The notes beneath the pieces are model-generated. The model made no database searches. It was not told the origin of the DNA and worked only from the letters and a program-made list of their open reading frames with translations. A stretch of 64,000 nucleotides of DNA from CAXRDE01 sp964229355 (GTDB lineage Bacteria > Cyanobacteriota > Sericytochromatia > UBA7694): NCBI GenBank assembly GCA_964229355.1, contig CAXRDE010000004.1, positions 197,231 through 261,230 on the forward strand, written 5' to 3'. Positions 51,329 through 60,600 of this stretch are shown in pieces. Both the position numbers and the translations under genes were made by a program. How positions within the stretch are numbered: the stretch's first letter is position 1; each line of letters opens with the position of its first letter.

Positions 51329-51517
51329 ACGTATCACCTTTGTAGATTGTTCTTGTTTAATCGAGGCATTATACCATTCTCTGGCGTGGGGTTGCGGTGG
51401 TAGAGGGCAGACTTGACACGGCACCTTCTCTGCAAAGCTTAAGTTTTTTTAAGCTTGTTCTAAGTTTCAGGCATTGAGAAAAGCATTGTGTATAGATAAA
51501 CTGAATGGAAATGAGTA

Positions 51518-51551
51518 TAATCTTAATAAATATGTCAAATTGTCAAGTTTT
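51518..51551 (+). promoter_or_regulatory. 34-bp shared upstream element, copy A
   Basis: Matches the element at 57590-57623 at 29 of 34 positions, with TAATCTTA at the left and TTGTCAAGTTTT at the right. An AAGCTTAA box lies 83 bp to the left (93 bp in copy B). TTGTCA would serve as a -35 box. Copy B precedes a gene in the same orientation, so copy A probably drives rightward transcription of the gene-free stretch. Confidence 0.5.
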
Positions 51552-51665
51552 AATTTTTTAGGTGCAGTATTCATTTTTAACATCACTATCGGGAGAGGCC
51601 CCTGCCTTTCCCCTTTTTATTTGGTGTGGGGGAGGGTTTAACAAAAACAGCGTGTTAAACGCGTC

Positions 51666-51694
51666 TATTAAACATGCAATTTTTGCGTGTTATA
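51666..51694. repeat. Imperfect palindrome, first of two related copies
   Basis: TATTAAACATGCAA on the left and TTGCGTGTTATA on the right form an imperfect hairpin. It shares TATTAAACA and TTGCGTGTT with the perfect palindrome at 51805-51833. Confidence 0.45.
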
Positions 51695-51804
51695 CAGGGG
51701 GAGCAGTTTGTGATCAGGAATCCTCTATGTGTTCACTCATAAGGTTTTGGGGCTTGTTTTGAGGGTGGGGCTGTGGTTCAATGGTTTGTGATAAACGAGG
51801 GGCA

Positions 51805-51833
51805 TATTAAACACGGCATTTGCGTGTTTAATA
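51805..51833. repeat. Perfect 11-bp-arm palindrome, second copy
   Basis: TATTAAACACG (51805-51815) and CGTGTTTAATA (51823-51833) are exact inverted arms around the seven-base loop GCATTTG. No T-run follows on either side, so a protein-binding dyad or an RNA hairpin is as likely as a terminator. Confidence 0.55.
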
Positions 51834-51928
51834 GATCTGTTCAAGCACTGGTTGGCTGGACATTCGGATTTTACATTATCCCGAGAGATTATAAGTAATT
51901 ATAAATGGTAAGTAAAAAAATAAAAAGA

Positions 51929-52166
51929 GACAGCGCCAGATTAAATTTAAATCACAGATTAACGTAACTGAATAGGTAGCTGCGTAAACCCAGAATAACT
52001 CAGGCGCTGTCAAACTCTAACTCACAGGTTAAGCGTAACTGAAAAAGTGGTAGGAGAGCAATCCGAATGCTATACAACGATTTTTTCAACCTGTCTGATG
52101 CAGGTTACAGGGAACTGAACGAGACGTAGTCTCAAGCCTAAAAACAAGCGATTAAAAGTAACTGAA
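51929..52166. ncRNA. Candidate structured RNA with GTAACTGAA repeats
   Basis: A 9-bp stem GACAGCGCC (51929-51937) with GGCGCTGTC (52003-52011) encloses 65 bases. Further stems are AACCTG (52088-52093) with CAGGTT (52101-52106) or, as an alternative partner, CAGGTT (52025-52030), and GAGAC-GTA-GTCTC (52121-52133). A repeat of about 20 bases built on (A/G)TTAAnnGTAACTGAA occurs near 51956, 52026, 52102 (degenerate) and 52150. No protein is encoded. Strand and identity are unknown; it does not match RNase P, SRP, tmRNA or 6S cores that I can recall. Confidence 0.35.
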
Positions 52167-52205
52167 ATAAGTTGTTAACTTATGTTAGTTATCATTGAAG
52201 ATATT

Positions 52206-52898
52206 CTAACCACATCCACAACAACTGGTTTTCTTATTCTCTGCTTTCTCAAAAGATTCTTTTCCTTCTTTCCAGGCAAACCACATAATTCCTAGAGCAC
52301 CCAGACTGTCAACATAGGCAAAGCCCGTCCAAGTATAAATCAGGCTTGATGCCAGCAGCAGGAAGGACATATACAGGCAAGCCTGTGTGCAATTGGCATC
52401 GGCCTTAATGGGTGCAGAATCAAGTTTTTCTCCCACACGCCGCTTTGCTTGCATTAAAAAATACATAGTTGCAATAGAAAGCCCAGCCACCACGGTTCCC
52501 CAAAAGGTTGTCTCAGGCTTGTGGCCTGTCACAATATTCAAAACTGAAGTCAGGGCAAGCCCCGCAACAAGTAAATAAAATGCCGTTCCAGTTATGCGTA
52601 GCGCTGTTGTTTCAAAGCGGTCACGGTCTTTGGTATTGGGGTCACGCTGCAGGCGCAGTACGAGGTGCACGATACCCACACCTGAAATGACTTCGATAAA
52701 GCTATCCAGACCAAAGCCAAACAGGGCCAGGGTTTCGTCATTAAAGCCAAACCAGATAGACACCAAACCTTCAACAAAATTGTAAAATACCGTGATCAAT
52801 GCCAAAACCAATGCCCAGCGGTATAAGTGGGATACGTCTAAGCTGACAGATTCCTCAATAAGCGGTTGAGCCTTTGCAAGTGGGTTTTCTGTTTTCAT
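52206..52898 (-). CDS. CDF-like cation transporter
   Basis: A 230-residue protein with five or six helices resembling the membrane half of cation diffusion facilitators: LALFGFGLDSFIEVISG in TM2 and IKADANCTQACLYMS to FAYVDSLGALGIMWFAWKEG near TM5-6. The usual HxxxD metal pairs are reduced to Asp plus other donors, and the cytoplasmic domain is missing. It ends with a Cys-rich tail (SCCGCG). Position after a PbrT-like gene recalls the PbtF partner of lead cassettes. Its ATG overlaps the stop of that gene by 4 bp (ATGA). Confidence 0.78.
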   Translation of the reverse strand: MKTENPLAKAQPLIEESVSLDVSHLYRWALVLALITVFYNFVEGLVSIWFGFNDETLALFGFGLDSFIEVISGVGIVHLVLRLQRDPNTKDRDRFETTALRITGTAFYLLVAGLALTSVLNIVTGHKPETTFWGTVVAGLSIATMYFLMQAKRRVGEKLDSAPIKADANCTQACLYMSFLLLASSLIYTWTGFAYVDSLGALGIMWFAWKEGKESFEKAENKKTSCCGCG

Positions 52899-54928
52899 GG
52901 GGTTGTCCTTTCAACATTATGGGTCGATGGTTTAGAGCTGGATTCCACAAGCTCTGGGCTGCGAGCAGAACGCTGATTGAGCACAAAGGCGAATACAGCC
53001 ACACTCAAGACCAGCAACTGCGCAAATACCGTTTGCCAAGCTGGGTACAGTCCCAACAGCTCAAATCGTGGGAGTGGGAGCGGGCTGATCGAGAGTAAGC
53101 CTGCTTCTTGCAAACTGGCTACCCCCTTCCCTGTCAAAATGATGGCCAATGCGGCTACCAACCAAGAGCTTAGGGCAAAGAATTTCCCGATGGGCAAACG
53201 AGCACTTGTTCTAACCAACACCACAGAAAGGATGGCCAAAAGGACAATGCCCGTTCCCAGGCCTGCCAGCAGGGGCAATTCATTACCTTTTGTCCAAAGT
53301 GCGGCATAAAATAGCACCGTTTCAAATACCTCCCGATATACTGCGATAAAAGCCAGAGAGAACAGAAACCAGGCAGTTCTTTTGTTTAGCGCCGCTGAGA
53401 GCTTTTCTTGTAGATAGATTTGCCAGCGGCCAGCCACGCTTTTTTGGTGCATCCACATCCCCACCCCCAGCAAAACAATCGCTGCAAACAGGGACGAAAA
53501 GCCTTCTGTCAGCTCCCGGCTTGCGCCGCTAATTTCGACAAGATAAGTCGCTGCAGCCCAGGTCAGACCGCCGCCAACCAAGGACGAAATCCATCCTGCA
53601 TGCACAAAGGGAAGCAATTCCCGACGATTGGCTTTCTTTAGAAAAGTGAACATGCCTACCACAATAAGCAAGGCTTCAAGGCCTTCTCGAAGTAAAATCG
53701 TCAGGGCGCCAATAAAGGTTGCAATCGCATCCCTCTGGGCTGGAGCTAGAACATGTTCGGCATCCAGTAATAACCCATTAAGTTTCTGCTGTGCGTCCTT
53801 GATCTCTGCAAGGTTTCCTTTTACAACCAGGATCCGATAAGCCATCATACCGGATTCTATCTGCTGAAAAAGGGCTTTGTTTTTTAAGGCTAAAATGGGT
53901 TCAACAGGCTCAAAGCCGTCTAAGTATGCGGAGAGCGCCAGTTTAGAAGCAGCCGTGCGATCATTTTTCTGCACAGCTGCCACACTCTCAGCAAGCTTAG
54001 CCCGGGCCACTCCCAGACCACTGGATGCATTTTCTGTAAGGGCTTGGGGATGTGTCCGGAGATATGCCGTCAGTGATTTGGCTTCTGAAGGGGATACACG
54101 TTCTGCCAAGGCCTGCTCAGAAGTTTGTGCGAGGGCCTCTAGAGATACCATTTCTTTTCGCAAGTTAGTGCCTTTCTCCCAAAGTTTCGCCCCAGCTAAT
54201 TGATCGGTTTCACTATAAGCGTATGAACCAACAAAGAATGCCAGCGCCCAACGCTCAGCCTCCGATAAATTTTTATAGCTTTGCATAGATGTGTCTGGCA
54301 CGCCGTTTGTGATGACTTGATATAGCGCAAACAAGCTGCGCTCCCTTGCACGGGTATGATCTGTAAAAGCAATGGGTGGCGGATTCAATGTGGTGGCTAA
54401 ATGGCCATCACCATGTCCCTGGGCGCCATGGCAACTCGCACATTGGGATTGAAACAAATGTGCGCCATGCTCCAGGTTGGGAACCGTCACGGGTGCCGCC
54501 GGAAAGGGGTAGGTTCTTTGAACTGCGGCGGCCAGACTATGAGCTCGTTTCGCGACCACATCCGGATCTGCTTTGTCATTCACAGCCTGTCGAAGTTCAG
54601 CTGCTTGGCGCTGTAAAATCGTTTTCTCTGCGTGTTCAGGCAGTTCGTTCAGTTGGCGTTCTGCATTCAGAGTAAATTCCTGCATTTCCTGGTATTCAGC
54701 TGCATTTAAAATTTTCTTTGCAGCAACCGCACCACCATAATCTACGGCCACATAATCAAGAAGTTGCCAGACTTGTTTTGCCTGAGTTTCACTGGTATCA
54801 ATTGCTTGAGCGGGTTTTATCACCCCCAAAAAAACTAGACAAATAATCAAGCCAATGCCAACGAGTAAATGCTTACGAAGTGAGGTCTTTTTAGTGGCAT
54901 CCTCTTCAAACATAGGCGTTGTATTCAT
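52895..54928 (-). CDS. pbrT: PbrT-like FTR1 permease fused to a cytochrome c domain
   Basis: A 677-residue membrane protein. An N-terminal helix (about 20-42) exports a helical domain and a c-type cytochrome (C163-x2-C166-H167 in QCASCHG, with M215 as possible sixth ligand). From about residue 400 the FTR1 permease follows with the two REXXE metal sites REGLE (414-418) and REVFE (532-536) and seven helices. FTR1-cytochrome fusions include PbrT, a Pb(II) uptake protein of lead operons, and iron permeases. The neighbouring PbrR/CadR-like regulator and its operator favour the heavy-metal reading. It leads an operon with the CDF-like gene. Confidence 0.85.
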   Translation of the reverse strand: MNTTPMFEEDATKKTSLRKHLLVGIGLIICLVFLGVIKPAQAIDTSETQAKQVWQLLDYVAVDYGGAVAAKKILNAAEYQEMQEFTLNAERQLNELPEHAEKTILQRQAAELRQAVNDKADPDVVAKRAHSLAAAVQRTYPFPAAPVTVPNLEHGAHLFQSQCASCHGAQGHGDGHLATTLNPPPIAFTDHTRARERSLFALYQVITNGVPDTSMQSYKNLSEAERWALAFFVGSYAYSETDQLAGAKLWEKGTNLRKEMVSLEALAQTSEQALAERVSPSEAKSLTAYLRTHPQALTENASSGLGVARAKLAESVAAVQKNDRTAASKLALSAYLDGFEPVEPILALKNKALFQQIESGMMAYRILVVKGNLAEIKDAQQKLNGLLLDAEHVLAPAQRDAIATFIGALTILLREGLEALLIVVGMFTFLKKANRRELLPFVHAGWISSLVGGGLTWAAATYLVEISGASRELTEGFSSLFAAIVLLGVGMWMHQKSVAGRWQIYLQEKLSAALNKRTAWFLFSLAFIAVYREVFETVLFYAALWTKGNELPLLAGLGTGIVLLAILSVVLVRTSARLPIGKFFALSSWLVAALAIILTGKGVASLQEAGLLSISPLPLPRFELLGLYPAWQTVFAQLLVLSVAVFAFVLNQRSARSPELVESSSKPSTHNVERTTP

Positions 54929-54962
54929 GGAAAATCCTTTGTACAGAGAAACTATATTGACT

Positions 54963-54994
54963 ATTAAAAACCCTATAGTTACTATAGGGTCAAG
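54963..54994. promoter_or_regulatory. MerR-type divergent operator-promoter
   Basis: Arms ACCCTATAG (54970-54978) and CTATAGGGT (54982-54990) with TTA between form a perfect 9-bp dyad. On the minus strand it lies between a -35 TTGACC (54994-54989) and a -10-like TTTAAT (54968-54963) about 20 bp apart, the over-long spacer that MerR regulators untwist on metal binding. The dyad closely resembles PbrR/CadR sites. On the plus strand TTGACT (about 54957) may serve the merR gene. Confidence 0.8.
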
Positions 54995-55017
54995 AATATT
55001 AAAGGAAATCCATGTAA

Positions 55018-55407
55018 ATGCTTATCGGCGAGTTGGCAAAAAAAACAGGCTGTGAAGTCGTCACGGTCCGTTATTATGAAAAAGAAGGGCTATTGCCAAA
55101 ACCGGCACGCAGTAAAAAAAACTATCGTATATATGATGCGTTCCACATTGAGCGTTTGCGATTTATCCGGCATTGCCGCTCACTTGATATGTCGCTTGAT
55201 GAAATCCGTTTTCTACTCGGTATTCGTGATGAGCCCACTCAAGATTGTGGTAAGGTAACCGCCCTTTTGGATGCACATATTATGGAAATCGAAACACGTG
55301 TTCAGGCCCTTTTGGAATTGAAACAACATTTACTGGATTTGCAAAATAATTGTTCTGGAGAAGAATCAATAGAAAATTGTGGCATTCTTCGAAGTTTGCA
55401 ACAATAA
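55018..55407 (+). CDS. pbrR: MerR family Cd(II)/Pb(II)-responsive regulator (CadR/PbrR type)
   Basis: A 129-residue MerR protein: winged helix MLIGELAKKTGCEVVTVRYYE, RLRFIRHCRSLDMSLDEI, and a dimer helix. Metal-binding cysteines sit where CadR/PbrR have them: C77 in QDCGKV, C112 in NNCSG and C121 in ENCGIL. This three-cysteine set is specific for soft divalent metals. It is transcribed away from the pbrT-like gene with a MerR-type operator between them. The ATG at 55018 follows AAAGGA at a rather long distance. A P-type ATPase (PbrA) is not nearby. Confidence 0.92.
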   Translation: MLIGELAKKTGCEVVTVRYYEKEGLLPKPARSKKNYRIYDAFHIERLRFIRHCRSLDMSLDEIRFLLGIRDEPTQDCGKVTALLDAHIMEIETRVQALLELKQHLLDLQNNCSGEESIENCGILRSLQQ

Positions 55408-55734
55408 ATTCTATACTAAATTTTAGATGAAACCTTGTATGTGCTCCTACAACAAAGCAGTTCGAAATGACTCATGTGCTTCGGCGCTACGCACCTGCAC
55501 ATTTCGCATCTCAACTGCAGCGTTGGCCGGACACCTGCGGTGCTAAAGCTGGCGAGTAATTCCCGTCCCTTCTGGGTTCGCTGTGGGTAGAGATCGGCAA
55601 GATCATTTAAATCCAAAACAAGCCTTAGGAAACCGTCAAAAGGATGATAGAGTGAGTCCAGATGACTCCAATTCTAGCAGTTTAAGAGGCCTGTCATGTT
55701 CTTGATCCACCTCACTCCAAATTTTTAGACGCCC
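55408..55734. other. 327-bp region without a credible gene
   Basis: No gene is supported. Between about 55460 and 55510 an imperfect inverted repeat (CGAAAT with ATTTCG, GTGC with GCAC) is visible. A 66-codon minus-strand frame (55616-55416), Cys-rich and basic, shows no ribosome-binding site and may be debris of a longer gene. Confidence 0.4.
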
Positions 55735-56337
55735 ATGGCCTGGTACTCCTACACGTTGGCTTTACCGGTGGATTTAAATGAAGCGAAAACGGTTGCGGTA
55801 TCTTCTGACTTGACGGGGATTTATCAGCCAGACGTTCCCTTTGTTTATACCAGCTCACGCAATGGTGTAATGCTTGGCCTATTATCTCGGATTTACGACA
55901 TTTATCAGCCCCAGAGAAAACCTTATTTGCTCCAGGATTTTGTTCAATTGGAGCGTCAAGAGATTCAAAGGTCCTATCAAGAAATCACCCAATTACTCGC
56001 CCGCATTGCTCAACAACCGAGCCTGGTGAGTGAGGCCACCAAAACGCCTTATACCCCTTATGTCACCTTGCAAACAGAGGGGTTTGAGCCTGTCGCTGCT
56101 GAATGGGTATATCCGTCTCAGGCTGTAATTCAGGATGGTTTTTTCTATGAATATCCACCTGAGCAGGTGAGCAAAACGCTGCTCAAAGCTCAAGCCTCAA
56201 GCTCTCCGGATCTCGCCCACGATCCTGACGGCGAAAGCTTGGAGTACCTTTTTTGTTTTCTCAAATCTCATCTCTGGCTATTGCAGCAAATCGATCCAAA
56301 TCGACAGGCTTTATTTTATGGTGAACTTAATAATTAG
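55735..56337 (+). CDS. Hypothetical 200-residue protein
   Basis: A soluble protein with no motif I recognise. Features are a Tyr/Pro-rich middle (YQPQRKPYLLQDFVQLE and TPYTPYVTLQTEGFEP) and a helical C-terminus. It is less GC-rich than core genes of the window. ATG 55735 has no clear ribosome-binding site, so the start is uncertain. It lies in the accessory segment between the metal cassette and the beta-lactamase. It could be a lineage-specific or transferred gene. Confidence 0.5.
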   Translation: MAWYSYTLALPVDLNEAKTVAVSSDLTGIYQPDVPFVYTSSRNGVMLGLLSRIYDIYQPQRKPYLLQDFVQLERQEIQRSYQEITQLLARIAQQPSLVSEATKTPYTPYVTLQTEGFEPVAAEWVYPSQAVIQDGFFYEYPPEQVSKTLLKAQASSSPDLAHDPDGESLEYLFCFLKSHLWLLQQIDPNRQALFYGELNN

Positions 56338-56426
56338 CACACGACCGAACGAAGCAGCCGGCTCAATCTCTTTAACATAAGCAATGTAAAACATGAGAGG
56401 CCAGCTTACCGCGGCGCAGCGTTCAT

Positions 56427-57284
56427 CTATTTGATCTCCTTTAGCAGTCTTTCGCTCATCTGCTGGCGGAATTTGGCGATCTCCTGATAGGTTTTGCCTT
56501 TGGCGTACAGAGCGTATACCAGCGGCTTTTTACCCTCGCGTTTAACATAGCCCACCAGCCAGCCCTCAAACTCACCGTCAAAATGATTCAGCACCACAGG
56601 GCCTGATCCGGTTTTGCCGTAGAGTTTCGCGGTGGGGCTCAGGGGCTTTAAAAAAGCCACCTGATCGAGGGCTTTCAGGGTCCGGGCCGACACCGGCAAA
56701 TCCCCTGCTAAGAGACGGCTTAAAAAATGAACCTGCTCCACTGGAGAAATTTGAAGGGTCTGGTTGAGCCAAAAGGCATCGTCTTCGGGGTTAACATTAA
56801 TATTGCCATAAGTAAAGGTTTTAAGCCATTTGCGGTAAGTGTCGCTGCCTATTTTTAAAGCCAAATCTTGAAAGTACCAGGCGGCAGAGCGCTGAAAGGC
56901 CGAAGCCAGGGTCTGGCGTTGGGCCCAGTCTTTGGGCCAGTAGCTGGCGCGAGGACGGCGAACAGGGTTCCAGGGCAGGGCATAATCCAGGGTGGGAGCT
57001 GTGCCTGTTTCAAGGGCGATGATCAGGTTGGGAATTTTAAAGGTGGACCAGGGGGTATGGCGCAGTGTGGGTGAAAGGGTAAATGCCGCAGGACTTAAGC
57101 TATAGCAGGTGTTCTGATGCAGGTCTTTGGCAAAAAACGCGATGTGCCGTTGCCCCACCTCTTTTGCAAAGGTACTGGCGTTTATGGGCTTGACGGTTTT
57201 ACAGGTTGAGGGCGCCAGGGTGGCCGCCTGGGCAGACAGACTTGTCCCCATGAGGGTGAGACACAAACCCGCTAATAATTTCAT
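56427..57284 (-). CDS. Class D (OXA-type) beta-lactamase
   Basis: A 285-residue exported enzyme (signal cleavage near AQA-AT) with the class D motifs: nucleophile S80 with K83 in STFK, S133 in RSAAW (in place of the usual SxV), YGN at 159-161, WLNQTLQISPVEQ and KTG at 224-226. Class D enzymes use a carbamylated K83 as general base and open the beta-lactam ring. The C-terminal helix ends in LLKEIK. The SAA in place of SxV is unusual and might alter carbamate stabilisation. The gene has no mobile-element neighbours within 15 kb and looks chromosomal. Confidence 0.9.
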   Translation of the reverse strand: MKLLAGLCLTLMGTSLSAQAATLAPSTCKTVKPINASTFAKEVGQRHIAFFAKDLHQNTCYSLSPAAFTLSPTLRHTPWSTFKIPNLIIALETGTAPTLDYALPWNPVRRPRASYWPKDWAQRQTLASAFQRSAAWYFQDLALKIGSDTYRKWLKTFTYGNINVNPEDDAFWLNQTLQISPVEQVHFLSRLLAGDLPVSARTLKALDQVAFLKPLSPTAKLYGKTGSGPVVLNHFDGEFEGWLVGYVKREGKKPLVYALYAKGKTYQEIAKFRQQMSERLLKEIK

Positions 57285-57673
57285 GCTGCGATCTCCTTTA
57301 AACTTGAAGTATACCGTTTTGTGAAAGTGTGTTGGGTTGGCTTGTTTCCTTCGTTTAAAGTTTTCTAACTTTGAGCTTACGGTTTTTTAAGTCTTATGCG
57401 CTTTATCTTTGACTTTTTAAAGATTTAGACCCCTAAAATTAATATGCCTTAAGGCTTGTGAGCTTTATTTCAGGTTTTTTAAAGCTTCAAGCCCTTAAGC
57501 TTAATTTTTTCTAAGCAAGCTTTAAGTTTACTCTAAGATTCAAATATTGAAATATTTTATCAGTTTTTATAGACTGCCTGTGTGCAAAATAATCTTACTA
57601 AACATGACTATTTGTCAAGTTTTTGAGTCACCCCTGATCTTAAAGCACCCAATACAACACAGGAATACGGTTT
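57285..57673. promoter_or_regulatory. 389-bp AT-rich leader of the giant lipoprotein gene, with shared element copy B
   Basis: No protein gene. It contains runs of CTTAAG-like boxes, GCCTTAAGGC (about 57448), an AAGCTTAA box at 57497-57504 and the 34-bp element at 57590-57623 (29/34 identical with 51518-51551). TTGTCA at 57612-57617 followed 17 bp later by TGATCT could be the promoter; the coding start is 50 bp further. Confidence 0.5.
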
Positions 57674-60600
57674 ATGAAAACAGCAAAACTCTCGATCTCA
57701 CTTTTGGCCGCGTCTGCGCTCACGCTTTCGGCTTGTGGTACGCCACAAAACTTTGGCGTGGGCCGGAACCCGCTGGGAAGTAACCTTGCTGAAACCGTAA
57801 AAACCAATGTGACCCCCAGTCCCGTGCGGGCGTTTAACGGCAACCCTGAAGACTTAAGGGCGCTCTTTTTAAGGCCCATTGAAAATGGCAAGCTGACGCC
57901 CGGCAGTTACAGTGGTCTTGAAGTGATTGCCGTGGATGGTGAAGGCCGTTTGATTGATCCCAGCAAGTTAAGCCTGAAGTTCAGCAGCAGCAAACCCGAT
58001 GTGGTGCGTGTGGACAGCAAGGGCGTACTGATGGGGATTATGCCTTTTGAATCCAGTATCATTCGGGTTGAAGATACCAAAACAAAAACCAGTGCTCAGG
58101 CTGAATTCACGGTGTCTACCCCTGTTTTTCTGGGCAATCCCCGTTCTTTGGCCTCTTTGCAACTGGTGCTAAGAGATCAAGTGACGCCGGGTCAAAATGA
58201 GACCGCGCAGTTTGAAATTATTGCCCGCGATGCCCTGGGCAACGCCATTGATCCCAGCAAGTTAAAGCTGGACTGGACCGTGGGGGATACCAATCTTTTT
58301 AAAATTGATGATCAGGGCAAGGTCACCGCCCTCACCGCTACCGGTCAAACCCAGGTGACGGTGCGAGACGCTGTGACCGGTCGAGTGGTTACCGGTACCG
58401 TTAAAAATCTGTTTAACAAAGAAACCGCTCCTCCAGCCCAAAACAGCAATAACTCCGTTACAGATATCCCCAAACCCATTCCCTCTGGCAATCCCGGTAC
58501 GCCCGTCAACCCCACGTCTCCCAGCCAGGGCAACAGCAACCCCTTGCCTTTGCCCAGTGCCAACACCGGTACCCCCGCCAGTGCCGCTTCGATTACCCTG
58601 ACGCCTGCAGTGACCTACTTACCCGTGGGCGATCGCGCCCAATTGAATGTCTCCATCCTCGATAACCAGGGCAACCCGATTAATCCCAACACCCTGAATC
58701 TTCAGTGGGTCAGTCAGGACAGCGATATTCCTGTAGATCAAACGGGTACGGTAACCGCCAACCGCTCCAATGGCTTTAGCCGTGTGACCGTCAGCATTCC
58801 CGGCACCAACCTGTCGGCCAGTGCTTTTGTGAATACGCTGCCTGCGCAAAGCAGTGGCGGCGGTGGTGGCGGGGGGGGCGGTTCAACTGTTAACCCCTCG
58901 GCTCCTTCAACGTATAGTTCGCCGCTGAGTACGACTTCTTTTAAAGTCCATGTGACAGAGCCTGTGAGCACGCCGACAGCCATCGTCGAGTATGTATTGA
59001 CCATTGGTAACGCGCCGGGTGAAGCTACTTTTACCATTCCTTATGCGCCCGGCACGGTTACCTTTGATGTACCTGCCGAAGCAAACCTGGATCCAGATAC
59101 CACTTATCCTTATTCTATTGTGGCGCGTACCTCTACAGGACGTCAGTCAGCGGTGGTTAATGCCTTTGGTACCACCCTGCAGGCCACGCTCCTGGCTCCC
59201 ACCAACCTCATTGGAGGCTCAAAAGATTTTAGCGGTGTTATTCCAGGGGTGCCGAATACTCAGAACCGTTTGAGCCGTGCCCTGGGTAATGGTTTAGGTG
59301 CAGGGGACAATTCTTCCAATGAAACCCTCACGGTGACCTTTGAGCCCACCCAGGCCAATTTTGGGACGGTGAGTCTGGTGAATAGTCCGGCCCTGCCTGC
59401 GGGGGTTAACGTCAGTGGGGGCGGCGTGCAGGGCGATCCGCTGGTGATTTCAGGGCCAAAAGCCGATGTGGACCTCGCCTTAGATAACTTTGCCTATACA
59501 CCTGCCAATGGCTTTACAGGCAATGCCACAGTGACCATGACATCAACAGATCAGGTGGAAGGTGTGGCAACCCCTGATGATGTGGATACCCTGGTCTTTA
59601 GTATCAACAGCGCCACGGCCACCCCTCCTCAAAACTTAATGAACAGTGTGGCCAACTTTGCCGACCTGATTACCGCGGTAGATACCCCTGTGAATTTACG
59701 TCCGCTGAGCAATAGTGAGCTGAGTGTGAACGATCCCAATGGCGATACCTTGACCACAGTGCTCACACCAGCCAACGGCACGCTGGCTCTGGTGAGTATT
59801 CCTGCGGGGGTTACGGTGACCGGGAACGGCACGTCTGCGAGTCCTTTGCAATTGGTGGGACCATCGTTCTATATCAACAGCGCCCTGAGCGGTGGCTTGA
59901 TTTTTACGCCCAACACCGGCTTTACAGGGACCGGTACCGTACACATGGTGACCACTGCGCCCGATGGTTCCGATACCGATACTGTAGATATTAACGTCAT
60001 TCAGCCCAGCAACCTGTTTAATGGTGCTACCACCTTCCCAACCACGCCTCAGCGCATGGCTCAAAGCACACCCACCACCCTCGATGGTGCCGTTAGCAAA
60101 GCGTTGACCGTGCTTTATCCTCCCAGCTCGAATGTGCGTGTGAACCTGGTGCTTTTAGATGCCGCTGGTAACAATCCTGGCGAGGCCACCAATGGCTCTC
60201 TGGCTTTGGTGGGCAGCGTGCCCGGTACGGTGACGGTAACCAATCCGGGTCCCGAAGGTCCGGGTTCATTGCAATTGGAGGGGCCAGTGGCCGATGTCAA
60301 CAGTTTGCTCACCGCAGGGGTGCTTTACTCGCCTCAGGGTAGCAGCACCGGTACTTACCGTCTGCGCATGAACAGTGTCGATACGGCCAATAATGCCCTC
60401 ACAGATACCAATGATGTGGTGATTCTTGAGGTATCGGCGATTCCCCAAAACCGTTTTGCCAATAACCCGAATGGTTTTCCGCCTATCGGTAACCCCATTG
60501 AATTGGGCTTTAATACACCCTTGACCTTTGCGTCTTTCTTTAATACGGCGCTTTCGGTGGTCGACAACGACAGCACCAGTGTGACCACCACCTTAACACC

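Larger units (their letters stand above)
51329..52205. other. 877-bp gene-free AT-rich region with palindromes and repeats
   Basis: No credible protein gene lies here. From left to right it holds the transketolase leader, an AAGCTTAA/TTAAGCTT dyad (51435-51456), a 34-bp element also found before the giant lipoprotein gene, two related palindromes (51666-51694 and 51805-51833), and a stretch with stems and GTAACTGAA repeats (51929-52166). It ends at the stop of the CDF gene. It is much more AT-rich than the flanks. Confidence 0.6.

Noticed and set aside
51562..51762. 66-codon plus-strand frame after shared element copy A
   Set aside because: Starts at a GTG without ribosome-binding site, has odd composition, and holds one of the palindromes.
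51950..52170. Possible CRISPR array
   Set aside because: Repeats are short, degenerate and unevenly spaced (71, 76, 47 bp), and no cas genes are present.
55416..55616. 66-codon minus-strand frame, Cys-rich
   Set aside because: No ribosome-binding site or recognised domain; may be debris, so not called as a gene.
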